The notes: generated by a model from the sequence alone, not told the origin. A stretch of 64,000 nt of DNA from Pannonibacter phragmitetus DSM 14782 (GCF_000382365.1 NZ_KB908218.1:124001-188000), one strand, 5' to 3'. Shown: positions 9,997 through 19,978, counted from the first letter of the stretch. A program made the numbers and translations.

Positions 9997-10725
9997 ATGA
10001 ACGATTTTTTTGACGTCACGAACATCATTCTTCTGGGGCTGGCGGTCTTTATCTTCTTCAAGCTCCGCTCCGTCCTGGGCCGCCGCACGGGCAACGAGCG
10101 CCCGCCGTATGATCCCTATTCCAAGCCCGCAGCGGACAAGAACGGTCAGGCACGTGCCGAAAGCCCGCGCGACAACGTGGTGCCGCTGCCCGGTTCGCAG
10201 CAGCAGCGCCAGGAGCCGGAAGAGCAGGCAAGCCCGGATCAGCTGGCTGACAAGGTGGCTCCGGCCGGTTCCGCGCTGAACGAGGCCCTGCGCCAGGTTC
10301 TGTCTGCCGACCGCAGCTTCGAGCCCGAGCAGTTCATTCAGGGCGCAAAGGCTGCCTATGAGATGATCGTCACCGCCTTTGCCGAAGGCGACCGCAAGAC
10401 GCTCAAGCCGCTTCTGTCGCGGGAGGTCTTCGACGGCTTCAACAGCGCCATCTCCGACCGCGAGGGGCGCGGGGAAACGATCGAATCCACCTTCGTGGGC
10501 ATCGACAAGGCAGAGATTGTGGAAGCCGGGATGAAGGGCAGCATTGCCCAGGTAACCGTGCGGCTGCAGAGCGAGCTGATTTCCGCCACCCGTGACAAGG
10601 ACGGCCATGTGATTGATGGCGATCCCAACCGGGTCACGGAAGTGGTCGACATCTGGACCTTCGCGCGCGACACCACGACACGCGATCCGAACTGGAAGCT
10701 GGTCGCAACCGAATCGGCAGGATGA
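9997..10725 (+). CDS. Tim44-like domain protein
   Basis: A 242-residue protein with one N-terminal membrane helix (residues about 7-24, NIILLGLAVFIFFKLRSVLG), a charged, Pro/Gln-rich linker, and a C-terminal Tim44-like/NTF2-fold domain (about 95-240) with FIQGAKAAYEMIVTAFAEGDRKTLKPLLS. It is a bacterial relative of the mitochondrial import motor subunit Tim44 and is thought to be an inner-membrane protein exposed to the cytoplasm. It overlaps mltA by ATGA (10722-10725), so the two are translationally coupled. The fxsA-Tim44-mltA-Smr-XRE order is a conserved Hyphomicrobiales block. Confidence 0.92.
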   Translation: MNDFFDVTNIILLGLAVFIFFKLRSVLGRRTGNERPPYDPYSKPAADKNGQARAESPRDNVVPLPGSQQQRQEPEEQASPDQLADKVAPAGSALNEALRQVLSADRSFEPEQFIQGAKAAYEMIVTAFAEGDRKTLKPLLSREVFDGFNSAISDREGRGETIESTFVGIDKAEIVEAGMKGSIAQVTVRLQSELISATRDKDGHVIDGDPNRVTEVVDIWTFARDTTTRDPNWKLVATESAG

Positions 10726-11954
10726 CGGTGCAGTCAGCACAGGCATTGCGATGGGCCGCAGCCCCTGCTGCGGCCTTTCTGCGTTTGCGGCGGCACGTGC
10801 TGCCGGGCCTTGCGGTGGCGCTATGCCTGTGGGGAACTGGCGGGGCAAGGGCGATGACGATCGAGACAGCGCTGCCGCTGAAGCCGGCAGATTTTTCCAG
10901 CCTCCCGGGCTGGACCCAGGATGACCATCTGGCTGCTATTCAGGCCTTCCTGAGGTTCTGCGCGGGCGCTGAACAAGGCTTTGCCGGTCCGGCTGCCCTG
11001 CAGCGCGCCCTCACAGCCGCCTGCCGCAAGGCACAGGAAGAGGCCCCGGCAACGGATGCTGCCGCCCGCGCCTTCTTCGAGCGGGAGTTCCGCCCCTATC
11101 ATGTAGCGTCCGATGGCTTCGTCACCGCTTATTTCGAGCCGGAAGTGCGCGGCGCGCGCCAGCCATCGCCGGCCTATTCCACTCCTCTCTACCGCGCTCC
11201 GGAGGGCCTGAGCGCATTGAAGCCAGAGAACGCGCCGAAGGGGCTTGCGGGACTCACCCATGCTCTGAAGACGGAACAAGGCTTCCACGAAATGCCCGAC
11301 CGGGGCGCCATCATGGACGGCGTGATCAAGGGCAGGGGGCTGGAGCTTGTCTGGCTGGCCGATCCGATTGATGCCTATTTCGTCCATGTGCAGGGTTCCA
11401 CCCGGATCCGCCTTGAGGACGGCTCGGTGATGCGGGCAGGCTATGCCGGCAAGACCGGCCATCCCTACACCGCCATCGGCAAGGTGCTGGTGGAGGCGGG
11501 CGAAGGCACGCCGGAAGACTTCACCATGCAGGGCCTGCGCGCCTGGCTGAAGGCCAATCCGGAGCGGATGGACGGGCTGTTCCGCCGCAACCGCTCCTTC
11601 ATCTTCTTCCGCGAAGTGACAGAAGTGGGACCGGAGCTTGGTCCCATTGGCGCGGCGGGCCTGCCGCTGGTGCCGGGCCGCAGCCTTGCCATTGACCCGC
11701 GCTTTCACAGCTATGGTCTGCCGGTCTTCGTCGGAGCGGATCTGTCCGGTGCAGGTCTGGCGCAGCGACAGTGGCAGCGGCTGATGATTGCCGATGACAC
11801 GGGCTCGGCCATTCGAGGGGCCGCGCGCGGCGACATCTTCATGGGCTCGGGCGATGCCGCAGGAGTTGCGGCCGGAGCCGTACGCCACAAGGCCAGCTTC
11901 ACCATTTTGCTGCCGCGTGTCCTGACACCGAAACCCTCGGGGCAAGGCTCATGA
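10722..11954 (+). CDS. mltA: Membrane-bound lytic murein transglycosylase A
   Basis: A 410-residue peptidoglycan-cleaving enzyme that forms 1,6-anhydro-muramic ends. An N-terminal export signal is likely (RLRRHVLPGLAVALCLWGTGGARA, residues about 22-45), with no lipobox Cys at its end, so it may be periplasmic rather than a lipoprotein. The MltA core includes YFEPEVRGAR, FVHVQGSTRIRLEDG, and the C-terminal 3D domain with ADDTGSAIRGAARGDIFMG, holding the catalytic Asp. It overlaps the genes on both sides by ATGA, indicating tight coupling. Confidence 0.95.
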   Translation: MTVQSAQALRWAAAPAAAFLRLRRHVLPGLAVALCLWGTGGARAMTIETALPLKPADFSSLPGWTQDDHLAAIQAFLRFCAGAEQGFAGPAALQRALTAACRKAQEEAPATDAAARAFFEREFRPYHVASDGFVTAYFEPEVRGARQPSPAYSTPLYRAPEGLSALKPENAPKGLAGLTHALKTEQGFHEMPDRGAIMDGVIKGRGLELVWLADPIDAYFVHVQGSTRIRLEDGSVMRAGYAGKTGHPYTAIGKVLVEAGEGTPEDFTMQGLRAWLKANPERMDGLFRRNRSFIFFREVTEVGPELGPIGAAGLPLVPGRSLAIDPRFHSYGLPVFVGADLSGAGLAQRQWQRLMIADDTGSAIRGAARGDIFMGSGDAAGVAAGAVRHKASFTILLPRVLTPKPSGQGS

Positions 11955-12562
11955 GCGGACGGCGCGGACGCAAGGATCTTTCCACCGAAGACAGGCAGGT
12001 CTGGTCGAAAGTGGCGGCAACGCTGACGCCGCTCAAGACCACGCGGCCTCTGGAGCCGGACCCGGATCTGGAGCAGGAGCTGAGCCTTGCCGAGGAAATG
12101 GCGCGGGCCGGTATTGCCATGACGGGCGCCGGACAGGACGCAGGCACGTCCGAAACGGCCATCCGCTCCCCCGCCCAGCCGAAGGGCCCGCCGCCACTGG
12201 CGCCGCTGGAACGGCGGGTGCGGCAGAAGATCGTGCGCGGCATGCGCAGCTTTGATGCGCGGATCGATCTGCATGGCCTGACCCAGCACGAAGCACATGA
12301 CCGGTTGCGCGGCTTCCTGCATGTGGCCTACCAGCGCGGCCATGTGATCGTGCTGGTCATCACTGGCAAGGGCGGGCGCAGCGGGCCGGGCTCCGGCCAT
12401 GGCGCGCCCTATATGGACGAGCGCGGCATTCTGCGCCGGGTGGTGCCGCAATGGCTTGCCATGGCCGATCTGCGGCATATCGTGCTGGGGTTCGAGGAAG
12501 CGCATCTGACCCACGGCGGGTCCGGCGCGCTCTATGTACGCCTGCGCAAGCGCAAGGCGTAA
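11951..12562 (+). CDS. Smr/MutS2-domain protein (putative endonuclease)
   Basis: A 203-residue protein with a charged N-terminal half and a C-terminal Smr domain (about residues 95-200). The domain is marked by DLHGLTQHEAHDRL, the glycine-rich VITGKGGRSGPG and the terminal SGALYVRLRKRK. Stand-alone Smr proteins have nicking nuclease or nucleic-acid-binding activity; E. coli SmrB cuts mRNA at collided ribosomes. Whether this one acts on DNA or RNA is unknown. Translationally coupled to mltA by an ATGA overlap. Confidence 0.9.
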   Translation: MSGRRGRKDLSTEDRQVWSKVAATLTPLKTTRPLEPDPDLEQELSLAEEMARAGIAMTGAGQDAGTSETAIRSPAQPKGPPPLAPLERRVRQKIVRGMRSFDARIDLHGLTQHEAHDRLRGFLHVAYQRGHVIVLVITGKGGRSGPGSGHGAPYMDERGILRRVVPQWLAMADLRHIVLGFEEAHLTHGGSGALYVRLRKRKA

Positions 12563-12599
12563 CGGCAGGGGCAAGGCGAAAGACAGGGGCAGGAAAGGC

Positions 12600-12971
12600 A
12601 TGACACCGCTGGGAGCCAAGATCAGGGAAATGAGGGCCAGGCGCGGCATCTCGCTGAAGGAGATGGCGTCAGGCCTAGCAGTCTCAAGCGCCTATCTGTC
12701 AGCGCTGGAGCATGGCAAGCGCGGCAAGCCGACCTGGTTTCTGGTTCAGCGAATCATAACGTTTTTCAATGTCATCTGGGACGAGGCAGAGGAAATCCAG
12801 CGTCTTGCCGAGATTTCCGATCCAAAGGTGACCATCGACACCTCGGGGCTGGACCCGAAGGCGACGGAGTTCACCAATCTGCTGGCGCGCAAGATCGAGG
12901 GCCTGTCCCCGGATTCCCTCGATCATCTGCTGCACCAGCTGCGGGTCGTTGCCGCCAGGGATGGTGTCTGA
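12600..12971 (+). CDS. XRE-family helix-turn-helix regulator
   Basis: A 123-residue protein. Residues about 1-65 form a Cro/C1-type helix-turn-helix (LGAKIREMRARRGISLKEMASGLAVSSAYLSALEHGKRG), followed by a helical segment with no recognised effector domain. The start at 12600 follows AGGAAAGG; upstream codons overlap the Smr gene and read as low-complexity basic sequence. It starts 37 bases after the Smr gene and probably belongs to the same operon. The regulator is conserved in this position in Hyphomicrobiales; its targets are not obvious from the sequence. Confidence 0.9.
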   Translation: MTPLGAKIREMRARRGISLKEMASGLAVSSAYLSALEHGKRGKPTWFLVQRIITFFNVIWDEAEEIQRLAEISDPKVTIDTSGLDPKATEFTNLLARKIEGLSPDSLDHLLHQLRVVAARDGV

Positions 12972-13098
12972 CCGGCAGATCCTGCCTCAAGTCAGGACCT
13001 GCATAGTTTAGAGGCTTTCAGGGCGCGTTACGGGCATATAGGGTCCGGCGCGGCACAGGCCTGCCTTGAAGCGGCGGGCCCGGACAGGACGACCACAT

Positions 13099-15918
13099 AT
13101 GAAGCTTCCCGCAGCAGACCTGAATGAGCTTGTCGACGCAGATGCCCTGCGTGAAAGGCTGACCGCCCTGACCGCCCCCCACAACGGCAAGGGCACGGAC
13201 CTTAAGGTGCGCGCTGCCGTGCTGGGCGAGTTGAAGGCTGCCTACAAGACCGGCCGCGATCTGGCGCAGGAAGGCCTGAAGCGCGATGGCAGCGGCCTTG
13301 CCTGCGCCCAGCGCCTGAGCCATCTGCAGGACGAACTGATCCGCGTCATCTATGATTTTGCCCTCTGGCACGTCTACCAGATCAAGAACCCCTCGGCCGC
13401 CGAGCGCATGGCCGTGGTGGCGGTGGGCGGCTACGGCCGCGGCACGCTGGCGCCGGGCTCCGACATCGATCTGCTGTTCCTGCTGCCCTACAAGCAGACC
13501 CCCTGGGGCGAGCAGGTGGTGGAATACATCCTCTACATGCTCTGGGATCTGGGCTTCAAGGTTGGCCACGCCACCCGCAACATCGACGAATGCATCCGCC
13601 TTGCCCGGCAGGACATGACCATTCGCACGGCCATTCTCGAGGCCCGCTTCATCTGGGGCGAGGAGCCGCTGTTCGAGGATCTGCAGACCCGCTTTGATGC
13701 GGAAGTCGTGGCCGGAACCAGCTCCGAATTCATCGCCGCAAAGCTTGCCGAGCGCGATGACCGGCACAAGCGGCAGGGCACCTCGCGCTATCTGGTCGAG
13801 CCCAACATCAAGGAAGGCAAGGGCGGCCTGCGCGACCTGAACACCCTGTTCTGGATCGCCAAGTATCACTACCGCGTGCGCACCCAGTCCGATCTCGTGT
13901 CGCAGGGTGTGCTGTCGCGGGCCGAATACAACCGCTTCATCAAATGCGAGGACTTCCTGTGGGCGGTGCGCTGCCACGTGCATTTCCTCACCGGCCGCCC
14001 GGAAGAGCGCCTGTCGTTTGACTTGCAGCGGGAAATCGCCATCCGCCTCGGCTACACCCAGCATCCCGGCCAGAAGGATGTGGAGCGCTTCATGAAGCAC
14101 TACTTCCTTGTGGCCAAGGATGTGGGTGACCTGACGCGCATCTTCTGTTCGGCGCTGGAAGACCAGCATGTGAAAAAGCCGCATGGCTCGGGCATCGGCG
14201 GGCTGATGCTGCGCCTGCGGGGCGCGCGCGGCAGCAACGTGCAGCCTATCCGCGAGGCCCCCGGTTTCGTTGTCGAGAACGGCCGCATCAATGCCGCATC
14301 CGACACCGTGTTCAAGGATGACCCGGTCAACCTGATCCGTGTGTTTCAGGTGGCGGACAGAATGGAGCACCATCTCCATCCGGAGCTGATGAAGCGGATC
14401 CACCGCTCCCTGTCGCTGATCAACGGGGCCTTGCGGGACAATCCGGAAGCCAACCGGCTGTTCCTCTCCATCCTCACCTCCCGCAACCACCCGGAAGAAA
14501 CCCTGCGCGCCATGAACGAGGCCGGCGTGCTGGGCCGCTTCGTGCCGGATTTCGGCAAGGTGGTGGCGATGATGCAGTTCAACATGTACCACCACTATAC
14601 GGTGGACGAGCATCTCATCCGCTCGATCGGCGTGCTGGCCGAAATCGAACGCGGCGATGCGGGCGAGGGCAATCCGCTCTCCACCCAGCTGATCAAGACC
14701 ATCCAGAACCGGAAGGTTCTCTATGTGGCGATGTTCCTGCATGACATTGCCAAGGGAAGGCCCGAGGATCATTCCATCGCCGGGGCACGCATTGCCCGCA
14801 AGATCTGCCCGCGCTTCGGCCTCAGCGCCTCGGAGACCGATACGGTCGCCTGGCTGGTGGAGCATCACCTCGACATGAGCACCTATGCCCAGTCGCGCGA
14901 TCTCTCCGACCGCAAGACCATCGCCGACTTTGCCCATATCGTGCAGAGCATGGAGCGGCTGAAGCTGCTGCTGATCCTGACCGTGGCCGATATCCGCGCT
15001 GTGGGGCCGGGCGTCTTCAACGGCTGGAAAGGCCAGCTGCTGCGCACGCTCTATTACGAATGCGAACCGCTGCTGACCGGCGGCCACAGCCAGCTGAGCC
15101 GCAAGGAGCGGGTGGCCGATGCCAAGGCGCGGCTGGAGGAAAAGCTGTCGTCCTGGCCGGAGGCGGCACGCAAGGACTATGTGGCGCGGCACTATCCGGC
15201 CTATTGGCTGCGCACCGAGCCGGAGCGCACGCTGGCCCATGCCGAGCTGATCCACAACGCCGATCTCAAGCATGAGCGCTTTGCTGCGGCCGTCACCACC
15301 CGCGCCTTCGAGGGCGTCACCGAAATCACCCTGCTGGCACCGGATCATCCGCGCCTTCTGTCCTCGATCGCCGGTGCCTGTTTCGTCACGGGCGCCAATA
15401 TCGTCGACGCCCAGATCGACACGACGACCGACGGCTTTGCGCTGGACACGATCTTCGTCAGCCGCGAGCTGCCCGATGATGCGGATGAAAAGCGCCGGGG
15501 TGAGCGGATCACCGATCTCATCCTCAAGACCCTGCGCGGTGACGCGCCGCTGCCCGAGCATGTGAGCAAGAAAACAGCGGTGAAGGGCCGGATGAAGGCC
15601 TTCCGCATCACGGCGGATGTGATCGTCAACAACTCGTCCTCTGACAATTACACCATCATCGAGGTGAGCGGCCTCGACCGGCCGGGCCTTCTGTATGACC
15701 TTACCCGCGCCATGGCGACGCTGAACCTCAACATCGGCTCGGCCCATATTTCCACCTTCGGCGAGCGGGTGGTGGACGTGTTCTATGTCACCGACCTGAC
15801 GGGGCAGAAGATCTCCAACATCGCCCGGCAGGATGTTATCCGCGAGCGGCTGGTGCAGGCGGTCGACGGCAAGCTTGAAACAAATTCCGGGGCAGCGGCA
15901 CTGGTGACGCAATCCTGA
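13099..15918 (+). CDS. glnD: Bifunctional uridylyltransferase/uridylyl-removing enzyme
   Basis: A 939-residue sensor of glutamine that adds or removes UMP on PII proteins. The nucleotidyltransferase domain carries GGYGRGTLAPGSDIDLLF (two metal-binding Asp), then a central GlnD region (LVEPNIKEGKGGLRDLNTLFWI), an HD hydrolase domain with FLHDIAKGRPEDHS, and two C-terminal ACT domains (EITLLAPDHPRLLSSIAG; IEVSGLDRPGLLYDLTRAM). The ATG at 13099 follows GGACAGGA; a TTG eleven codons upstream is less likely. murJ starts 22 bases after its stop. Confidence 0.97.
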   Translation: MKLPAADLNELVDADALRERLTALTAPHNGKGTDLKVRAAVLGELKAAYKTGRDLAQEGLKRDGSGLACAQRLSHLQDELIRVIYDFALWHVYQIKNPSAAERMAVVAVGGYGRGTLAPGSDIDLLFLLPYKQTPWGEQVVEYILYMLWDLGFKVGHATRNIDECIRLARQDMTIRTAILEARFIWGEEPLFEDLQTRFDAEVVAGTSSEFIAAKLAERDDRHKRQGTSRYLVEPNIKEGKGGLRDLNTLFWIAKYHYRVRTQSDLVSQGVLSRAEYNRFIKCEDFLWAVRCHVHFLTGRPEERLSFDLQREIAIRLGYTQHPGQKDVERFMKHYFLVAKDVGDLTRIFCSALEDQHVKKPHGSGIGGLMLRLRGARGSNVQPIREAPGFVVENGRINAASDTVFKDDPVNLIRVFQVADRMEHHLHPELMKRIHRSLSLINGALRDNPEANRLFLSILTSRNHPEETLRAMNEAGVLGRFVPDFGKVVAMMQFNMYHHYTVDEHLIRSIGVLAEIERGDAGEGNPLSTQLIKTIQNRKVLYVAMFLHDIAKGRPEDHSIAGARIARKICPRFGLSASETDTVAWLVEHHLDMSTYAQSRDLSDRKTIADFAHIVQSMERLKLLLILTVADIRAVGPGVFNGWKGQLLRTLYYECEPLLTGGHSQLSRKERVADAKARLEEKLSSWPEAARKDYVARHYPAYWLRTEPERTLAHAELIHNADLKHERFAAAVTTRAFEGVTEITLLAPDHPRLLSSIAGACFVTGANIVDAQIDTTTDGFALDTIFVSRELPDDADEKRRGERITDLILKTLRGDAPLPEHVSKKTAVKGRMKAFRITADVIVNNSSSDNYTIIEVSGLDRPGLLYDLTRAMATLNLNIGSAHISTFGERVVDVFYVTDLTGQKISNIARQDVIRERLVQAVDGKLETNSGAAALVTQS

Positions 15919-15940
15919 CCAGCGGGCGGACGAACACCCC

Positions 15941-17551
15941 ATGAGCATGCTGCGGAACTTTGCCACTGTCGGCGGCGCCACCCTCGCCAGCCGTCTGATC
16001 GGCTTTGTGCGCGATGCCATGCTGGCGGCCGTCGTTGGCACCGGGCCGGTGGCCGATGCCTTTGTCGTCGCCTTCCGCCTGCCCAATCTCTTCCGGCGCC
16101 TGTTTGCGGAAGGGGCCTTCAATTCCGCTTTCGTGCCCCTCTTTGGCCGGACACTGGAGGAAGAAGGCGAGGAAGCGGCCCGCCGGGTGGCCGGGGAGAT
16201 TGCCGCGGCCCTGTTCTGGACGCTTCTGGCGCTGACGGCACTGGCGCAGGTTTTCATGCCGGCGGTGGTCTGGGCGCTGGCGCCGGGCTTTGCGGCCGAG
16301 CCGGAGAAGTTTGATCTCACCGTGCTGATGTCGCGGATCGCCTTCCCCTATCTCCTGTTCATGTCCATGCTGGCCTTTGCCGCCGGCATTCTCAACACCT
16401 ATCACCGTTTCGCTGCGGCGGCCTTTGCCCCGGTCATGCTGAATGTGGTGATGTGCGCCGTCCTCGGCGCCATTGCATTTGCCGGGGTCTCCGGCGAACG
16501 AACCCTGGCCCTATCCTTGAGCGGCGGCGTTGCCCTGGCCGGCATCGTGCAGCTTGTCTTCGTGCTGGCGGGGTTGAAACGCCTCGGATTCCGCGTGCCC
16601 GTGCTGCGCCCGCGCCTGACGCCGGCCGTGCGCAGGCTTGCGCTTCTCGGCGTGCCGGGGGTGATTGCGGGCGGCATCACCCAGATCAACATCGTCGTCG
16701 GGCAGGTGATTGCCTCGGGCGAGGCCAGCGCCAATGCGCTGCTCTATTACGCAGACCGGCTTTATCAGCTGCCACTGGGCGTCATCGGCATCGCCGTGGG
16801 TGTCGTGCTGCTGCCCAGCCTGACGCGGCAGCTGCGCTCCGGTCAGGGTGCCACCTTCCGCAAGACACTGAACGGGGCGATGGAGTTTTCCCTCGCCCTG
16901 ACGCTGCCTGCCTCGGTGGCGCTGGTGCTGATCCCCGAGGAAATCGTCTCGGTGCTGTTCCAGCGCGGCGCCTTCGGCCGGGAGGCTGTGGAGGGCACAG
17001 CGCTGGCGCTGGCCGCCTTTGCCTGGGGCCTGCCTGCCTTCGTGCTGCACAAGGTGTTTGCCCCCGGCTTTTTTGCCCGGGAGGACATGCGCACCCCCAT
17101 GTGGTGTGCAGGCATCAGCGCCGTGATCAACCTTGCCCTGTCGCTGCTGCTGTTTCCTGAATTCCGGCATACAGGGATTGCCGCCGCCACAAGCATTTCG
17201 GGCTGGGTCAACTCCGTGCTGCTCGGCCTTGCCCTGTGGCGCAGCGGCTATTTCGTGCCGGACCGGCTGGTGCTGCGCAAGGTGGCGCTGCTGTTCGTGG
17301 CAAGTCTTCTCATGGGCGCGGCGGTGGAACTCCTGTCCGGGCCGCTTGCACCGCTGCTGACCAGTGGCCATCTCTCCATCCGTCTTGCCGGGCTGCTGCT
17401 GCTGACGGGATCCGGCATGGCCACCTTCGCGGTCTTTGCGCATATCACCGGCGGTTCCGATCTCATCGGCTTTACCCGCCGCCTGCGCAAGGGCCGGGAA
17501 AAAGGCGATGACGGCAAACGTGATGCCATGCCCGGTTTCATGTCCGATTGA
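15941..17551 (+). CDS. murJ: Lipid II flippase (MviN/MurJ)
   Basis: A 536-residue inner-membrane protein with about 14 hydrophobic segments, required to flip the peptidoglycan precursor lipid II. The N-terminus (MLRNFATVGGATLASRLIGF) and the loop VADAFVVAFRLPNLFRRLFAEGAFNSAFVPLF are hallmark MurJ sequences, including the conserved Arg residues lining the cavity. It is downstream of glnD as in many Hyphomicrobiales, with trpS 111 bases further on. Confidence 0.96.
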   Translation: MSMLRNFATVGGATLASRLIGFVRDAMLAAVVGTGPVADAFVVAFRLPNLFRRLFAEGAFNSAFVPLFGRTLEEEGEEAARRVAGEIAAALFWTLLALTALAQVFMPAVVWALAPGFAAEPEKFDLTVLMSRIAFPYLLFMSMLAFAAGILNTYHRFAAAAFAPVMLNVVMCAVLGAIAFAGVSGERTLALSLSGGVALAGIVQLVFVLAGLKRLGFRVPVLRPRLTPAVRRLALLGVPGVIAGGITQINIVVGQVIASGEASANALLYYADRLYQLPLGVIGIAVGVVLLPSLTRQLRSGQGATFRKTLNGAMEFSLALTLPASVALVLIPEEIVSVLFQRGAFGREAVEGTALALAAFAWGLPAFVLHKVFAPGFFAREDMRTPMWCAGISAVINLALSLLLFPEFRHTGIAAATSISGWVNSVLLGLALWRSGYFVPDRLVLRKVALLFVASLLMGAAVELLSGPLAPLLTSGHLSIRLAGLLLLTGSGMATFAVFAHITGGSDLIGFTRRLRKGREKGDDGKRDAMPGFMSD

Positions 17552-17662
17552 AGCCCAAAGCTCCCGGCTTGCCTTGCCGCCAGCGGTTCGCCATAAGAAC
17601 AGCGGCATTCTGCCTTCCCATTTACGGGCCCTTCCAACCGGCCAACTCTCAGGGACTTGATC

Positions 17663-18742
17663 ATGACGGCTTTCCAGCCCCGCTGTTTTTCTGGTGTCCA
17701 GCCAACCGGCAATCTCCATCTCGGCAATTATCTGGGCGCCGTTTCCCGCTGGGTGCCGCTGCAGGACCAGATGCCGTCGATCTTCTGCGTCGTTGATCTG
17801 CATGCCATCACGGCCGGGTTCCCGGATGCGGGCGAACTGAAGAGCGCGACCCGTGAGGTGACCGCCGCCTATATCGCCGCCGGCATCGACCCGAAGCGCT
17901 CCATCATCTTCAACCAGAGCCAGGTGAAGGAACACGCGGAACTGGCGTGGATTTTCAACTGCGTCGCCCGCATGGGCTGGCTGAACCGGATGACCCAGTT
18001 CAAGGACAAGGCCGGCAAGAACAGCGAGAACGCCTCCGTTGGCCTCTTCGCCTATCCGAACCTGATGGCCGCCGACATTCTGGCCTACCGCGCCACCCAT
18101 GTGCCGGTGGGCGATGACCAGAAGCAGCATCTGGAGCTGACCCGCGACATTGCGCAGAAATTCAACAACGATTTCGCAGAGCGCATCAAGGAGCTGGGCA
18201 TCGGCGTGCCGAACCCCACGCCCTCGCCGGAAGTGCCGGATGAGCTTTATCTGCCGCTGCCCGAGCCGATGATCGCAGGTCCCGCCACCCGCATCATGAG
18301 CCTGCGCGATGGCACCAAGAAGATGTCGAAGTCGGACCCGTCCGACCTGTCGCGCATCAACCTTGCCGATGATGCGGATGCCATCTCCAAGAAGGTCAAG
18401 AAGGCCAAGACCGATCCCGAGCCGCTGCCGGGCGAAGTGGAAGGCCTCAAGGGCCGCCCCGAGGCGGACAATCTGGTCGGCATTTTCGCAGCGCTTGCGG
18501 GCAAGACGAAGAAAGAGGTCATCCGCGATTACGGCGGGCAGCCCTTCTCCGTCTTCAAGCCGGCGCTGGCGGATCTTGCCGTCGACAAGCTGGCGCCGCT
18601 TTCGGGCGAAATGCGCCGCCTGATGGCCGACCCGGCCGAAATCGACAAGGTGCTGAAGGCAGGCGCTGAAAGCGCCTCGGCCATTGCCGAGCCGGTGCTG
18701 CGCGACATGCGCAAGATCATCGGCTTCCTCGACGTGCGCTGA
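17663..18742 (+). CDS. trpS: Tryptophanyl-tRNA synthetase
   Basis: A 359-residue class I aminoacyl-tRNA synthetase charging tRNA-Trp. The HIGH-type motif is [12 protein letters not shown] (about residues 13-24) and the KMSKS motif is intact as KKMSKSDPS (about 220). The ATG at 17663 follows AGGGA; an in-frame TTG two codons upstream is not needed. Length is slightly above the E. coli enzyme, as is normal in alphaproteobacteria. Confidence 0.97.
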   Translation: MTAFQPRCFSGVQPTGNLHLGNYLGAVSRWVPLQDQMPSIFCVVDLHAITAGFPDAGELKSATREVTAAYIAAGIDPKRSIIFNQSQVKEHAELAWIFNCVARMGWLNRMTQFKDKAGKNSENASVGLFAYPNLMAADILAYRATHVPVGDDQKQHLELTRDIAQKFNNDFAERIKELGIGVPNPTPSPEVPDELYLPLPEPMIAGPATRIMSLRDGTKKMSKSDPSDLSRINLADDADAISKKVKKAKTDPEPLPGEVEGLKGRPEADNLVGIFAALAGKTKKEVIRDYGGQPFSVFKPALADLAVDKLAPLSGEMRRLMADPAEIDKVLKAGAESASAIAEPVLRDMRKIIGFLDVR

Positions 18743-18759
18743 ACCACAAGGAGACACCC

Positions 18760-19080
18760 ATGGACTTCCTCAAGATGATGAAGCAGGCCAAGCAGATGCA
18801 GGAGAAGATGGGCTCCCTGCAGGAAAGCCTGGCCGCCGTTGAAGTGACCGGCAGCGCCGGTGCCGGTCTTGTCACCGTCACCCTGTCGGGCAAGGGCGAC
18901 ATGAAGGGCCTGAAGATCGACCCTTCGCTGGCCAAGGAAGACGAGGTGGAAATCCTCGAAGACCTGGTCCTCGCCGCCCACACCGACGCCAAGGCCAAGG
19001 CCGAGGCGATGATGGCGGAAAAGACCCAGGAGCTGATGAGCGGCATGGGCCTGCCCGCCGGCTTCAAGCTGCCGTTCTGA
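18760..19080 (+). CDS. ybaB: YbaB/EbfC family nucleoid-associated protein
   Basis: A 106-residue DNA-binding protein of the YbaB/EbfC family, with the typical start [22 protein letters not shown] and C-terminal LPAGFKLPF. Members form dimers that bind DNA and are almost always next to recR, as here; both link to DNA repair/recombination control. AAGGAG precedes the ATG. The dnaX gene that often precedes the pair in other groups is not here. Confidence 0.95.
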   Translation: MDFLKMMKQAKQMQEKMGSLQESLAAVEVTGSAGAGLVTVTLSGKGDMKGLKIDPSLAKEDEVEILEDLVLAAHTDAKAKAEAMMAEKTQELMSGMGLPAGFKLPF

Positions 19081-19134
19081 GGGAGCGGGGGGCGTTCGGA
19101 CGGTTCAAGCTGATTATTTGGCAGGGCGCCATTT

Positions 19135-19283
19135 CCTCTCCCCCCCTTGAGGGGGAGATGCCCCCGGCAGGGGGCAGAGGGGGGTGTAAGCCTCTCCCGG
19201 ATGACAGAGATGACCTTCTGCTGAAGCGCCGATACCCCCCTCTGTCAGCTTACGCTGACATCTCCCCCTCAAGGGGGGAGAGG
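19135..19283. repeat. Paired inverted GC-rich repeat (RIME-like), two arms of about 50 bp
   Basis: The 289-base gap between ybaB and recR holds two arms in opposite orientation: 19135-19185 and 19234-19283. Each arm reads (C)CTCTCCCCCCTTGAGGGGGAGATG, a variable inner stem, then CAGAGGGGGGT. The inner stems differ in sequence but both pair: CCCCC-GGCA-GGGGG in the left arm, TCAGC-GTAA-GCTGA in the right arm. The arms can also pair with each other across a 48-base spacer. Similar elements are common in intergenic regions of Hyphomicrobiales (RIME/Bru-RS-like), judged from memory. No coding sequence is visible in the gap. Confidence 0.85.
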
Positions 19284-19369
19284 GGCGCTGCGGCGAAAGT
19301 TGGAAGCTTGACCGCGAACAGCAACGGCAGATTCCAGATCGTTTTGAACGGTCAGTATAGGAGTGCCTC

Positions 19370-19978
19370 ATGGCCAGCCGGAAGGTTGCAGGACCCGAGA
19401 TTGAACGCCTGATTCAGCTTCTGGCGAAGCTGCCGGGCCTTGGTCCCCGCTCGGCGCGCCGGGCAGCGCTGCATCTGATCAAGAAAAAAGAGCAGCTGCT
19501 CGTGCCGCTCGCCTCCGCCATGGCTGTCGCGGTGGAGAAGGTGGGCGTGTGCTCGGTCTGCGGCACGGTCGACACGTCCGACCCTTGCGCCATCTGCTGC
19601 GATCCGGCCCGCGACGAGGGGCTGCTGGTTGTTGTTGAGGATGTGGCCGATCTCTGGGCGCTGGAGCGGGCGGCGGCCCTCAATGCCCGCTATCATGTGC
19701 TGGGCGGCACCCTGTCGCCGCTGGATGGCATCGGCCCGGAAGACCTCAACATCGCCTCGCTGGTGGAGCGGGTGAACCGGGGCAGCATCCGTGAGGTGAT
19801 CCTTGCCATCAGCGCCACGGTGGAAGGGCAGACCACGGCCCATTACGTCACCGGCGAACTGGCCGTCTCCGGCGTCACCGTCTCGCGTCTTGCCCACGGT
19901 GTGCCGGTGGGCGGGGAGCTGGATTATCTCGACGAAGGCACGCTGGCCCAAGCCCTGAAGGCGCGTACCCGGCTTTGA
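19370..19978 (+). CDS. recR: Recombination protein RecR
   Basis: A 202-residue recombination mediator that works with RecF and RecO to load RecA on gapped DNA. It has an N-terminal helix-hairpin-helix ([22 protein letters not shown]), a four-cysteine zinc finger ([19 protein letters not shown]) and a TOPRIM domain ([15 protein letters not shown]). Length is typical. It lies downstream of ybaB, separated by the inverted repeat pair, which may interfere with co-transcription. Confidence 0.97.
   Translation: MASRKVAGPEIERLIQLLAKLPGLGPRSARRAALHLIKKKEQLLVPLASAMAVAVEKVGVCSVCGTVDTSDPCAICCDPARDEGLLVVVEDVADLWALERAAALNARYHVLGGTLSPLDGIGPEDLNIASLVERVNRGSIREVILAISATVEGQTTAHYVTGELAVSGVTVSRLAHGVPVGGELDYLDEGTLAQALKARTRL

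Noticed and set aside
13018-16320. A 1100-codon open frame on the minus strand, and similar very long ones at 6665-9259 (+), 16511-18757 (-), 38799-41123 (+) and 41208-44285 (-).
   Set aside because: They lie opposite well-recognised genes (glnD/murJ, polA, murJ/trpS, maeB, mutS). Their sequences are His/Arg/Gly-rich, as expected from antisense frames in GC-rich DNA, and show no domains.
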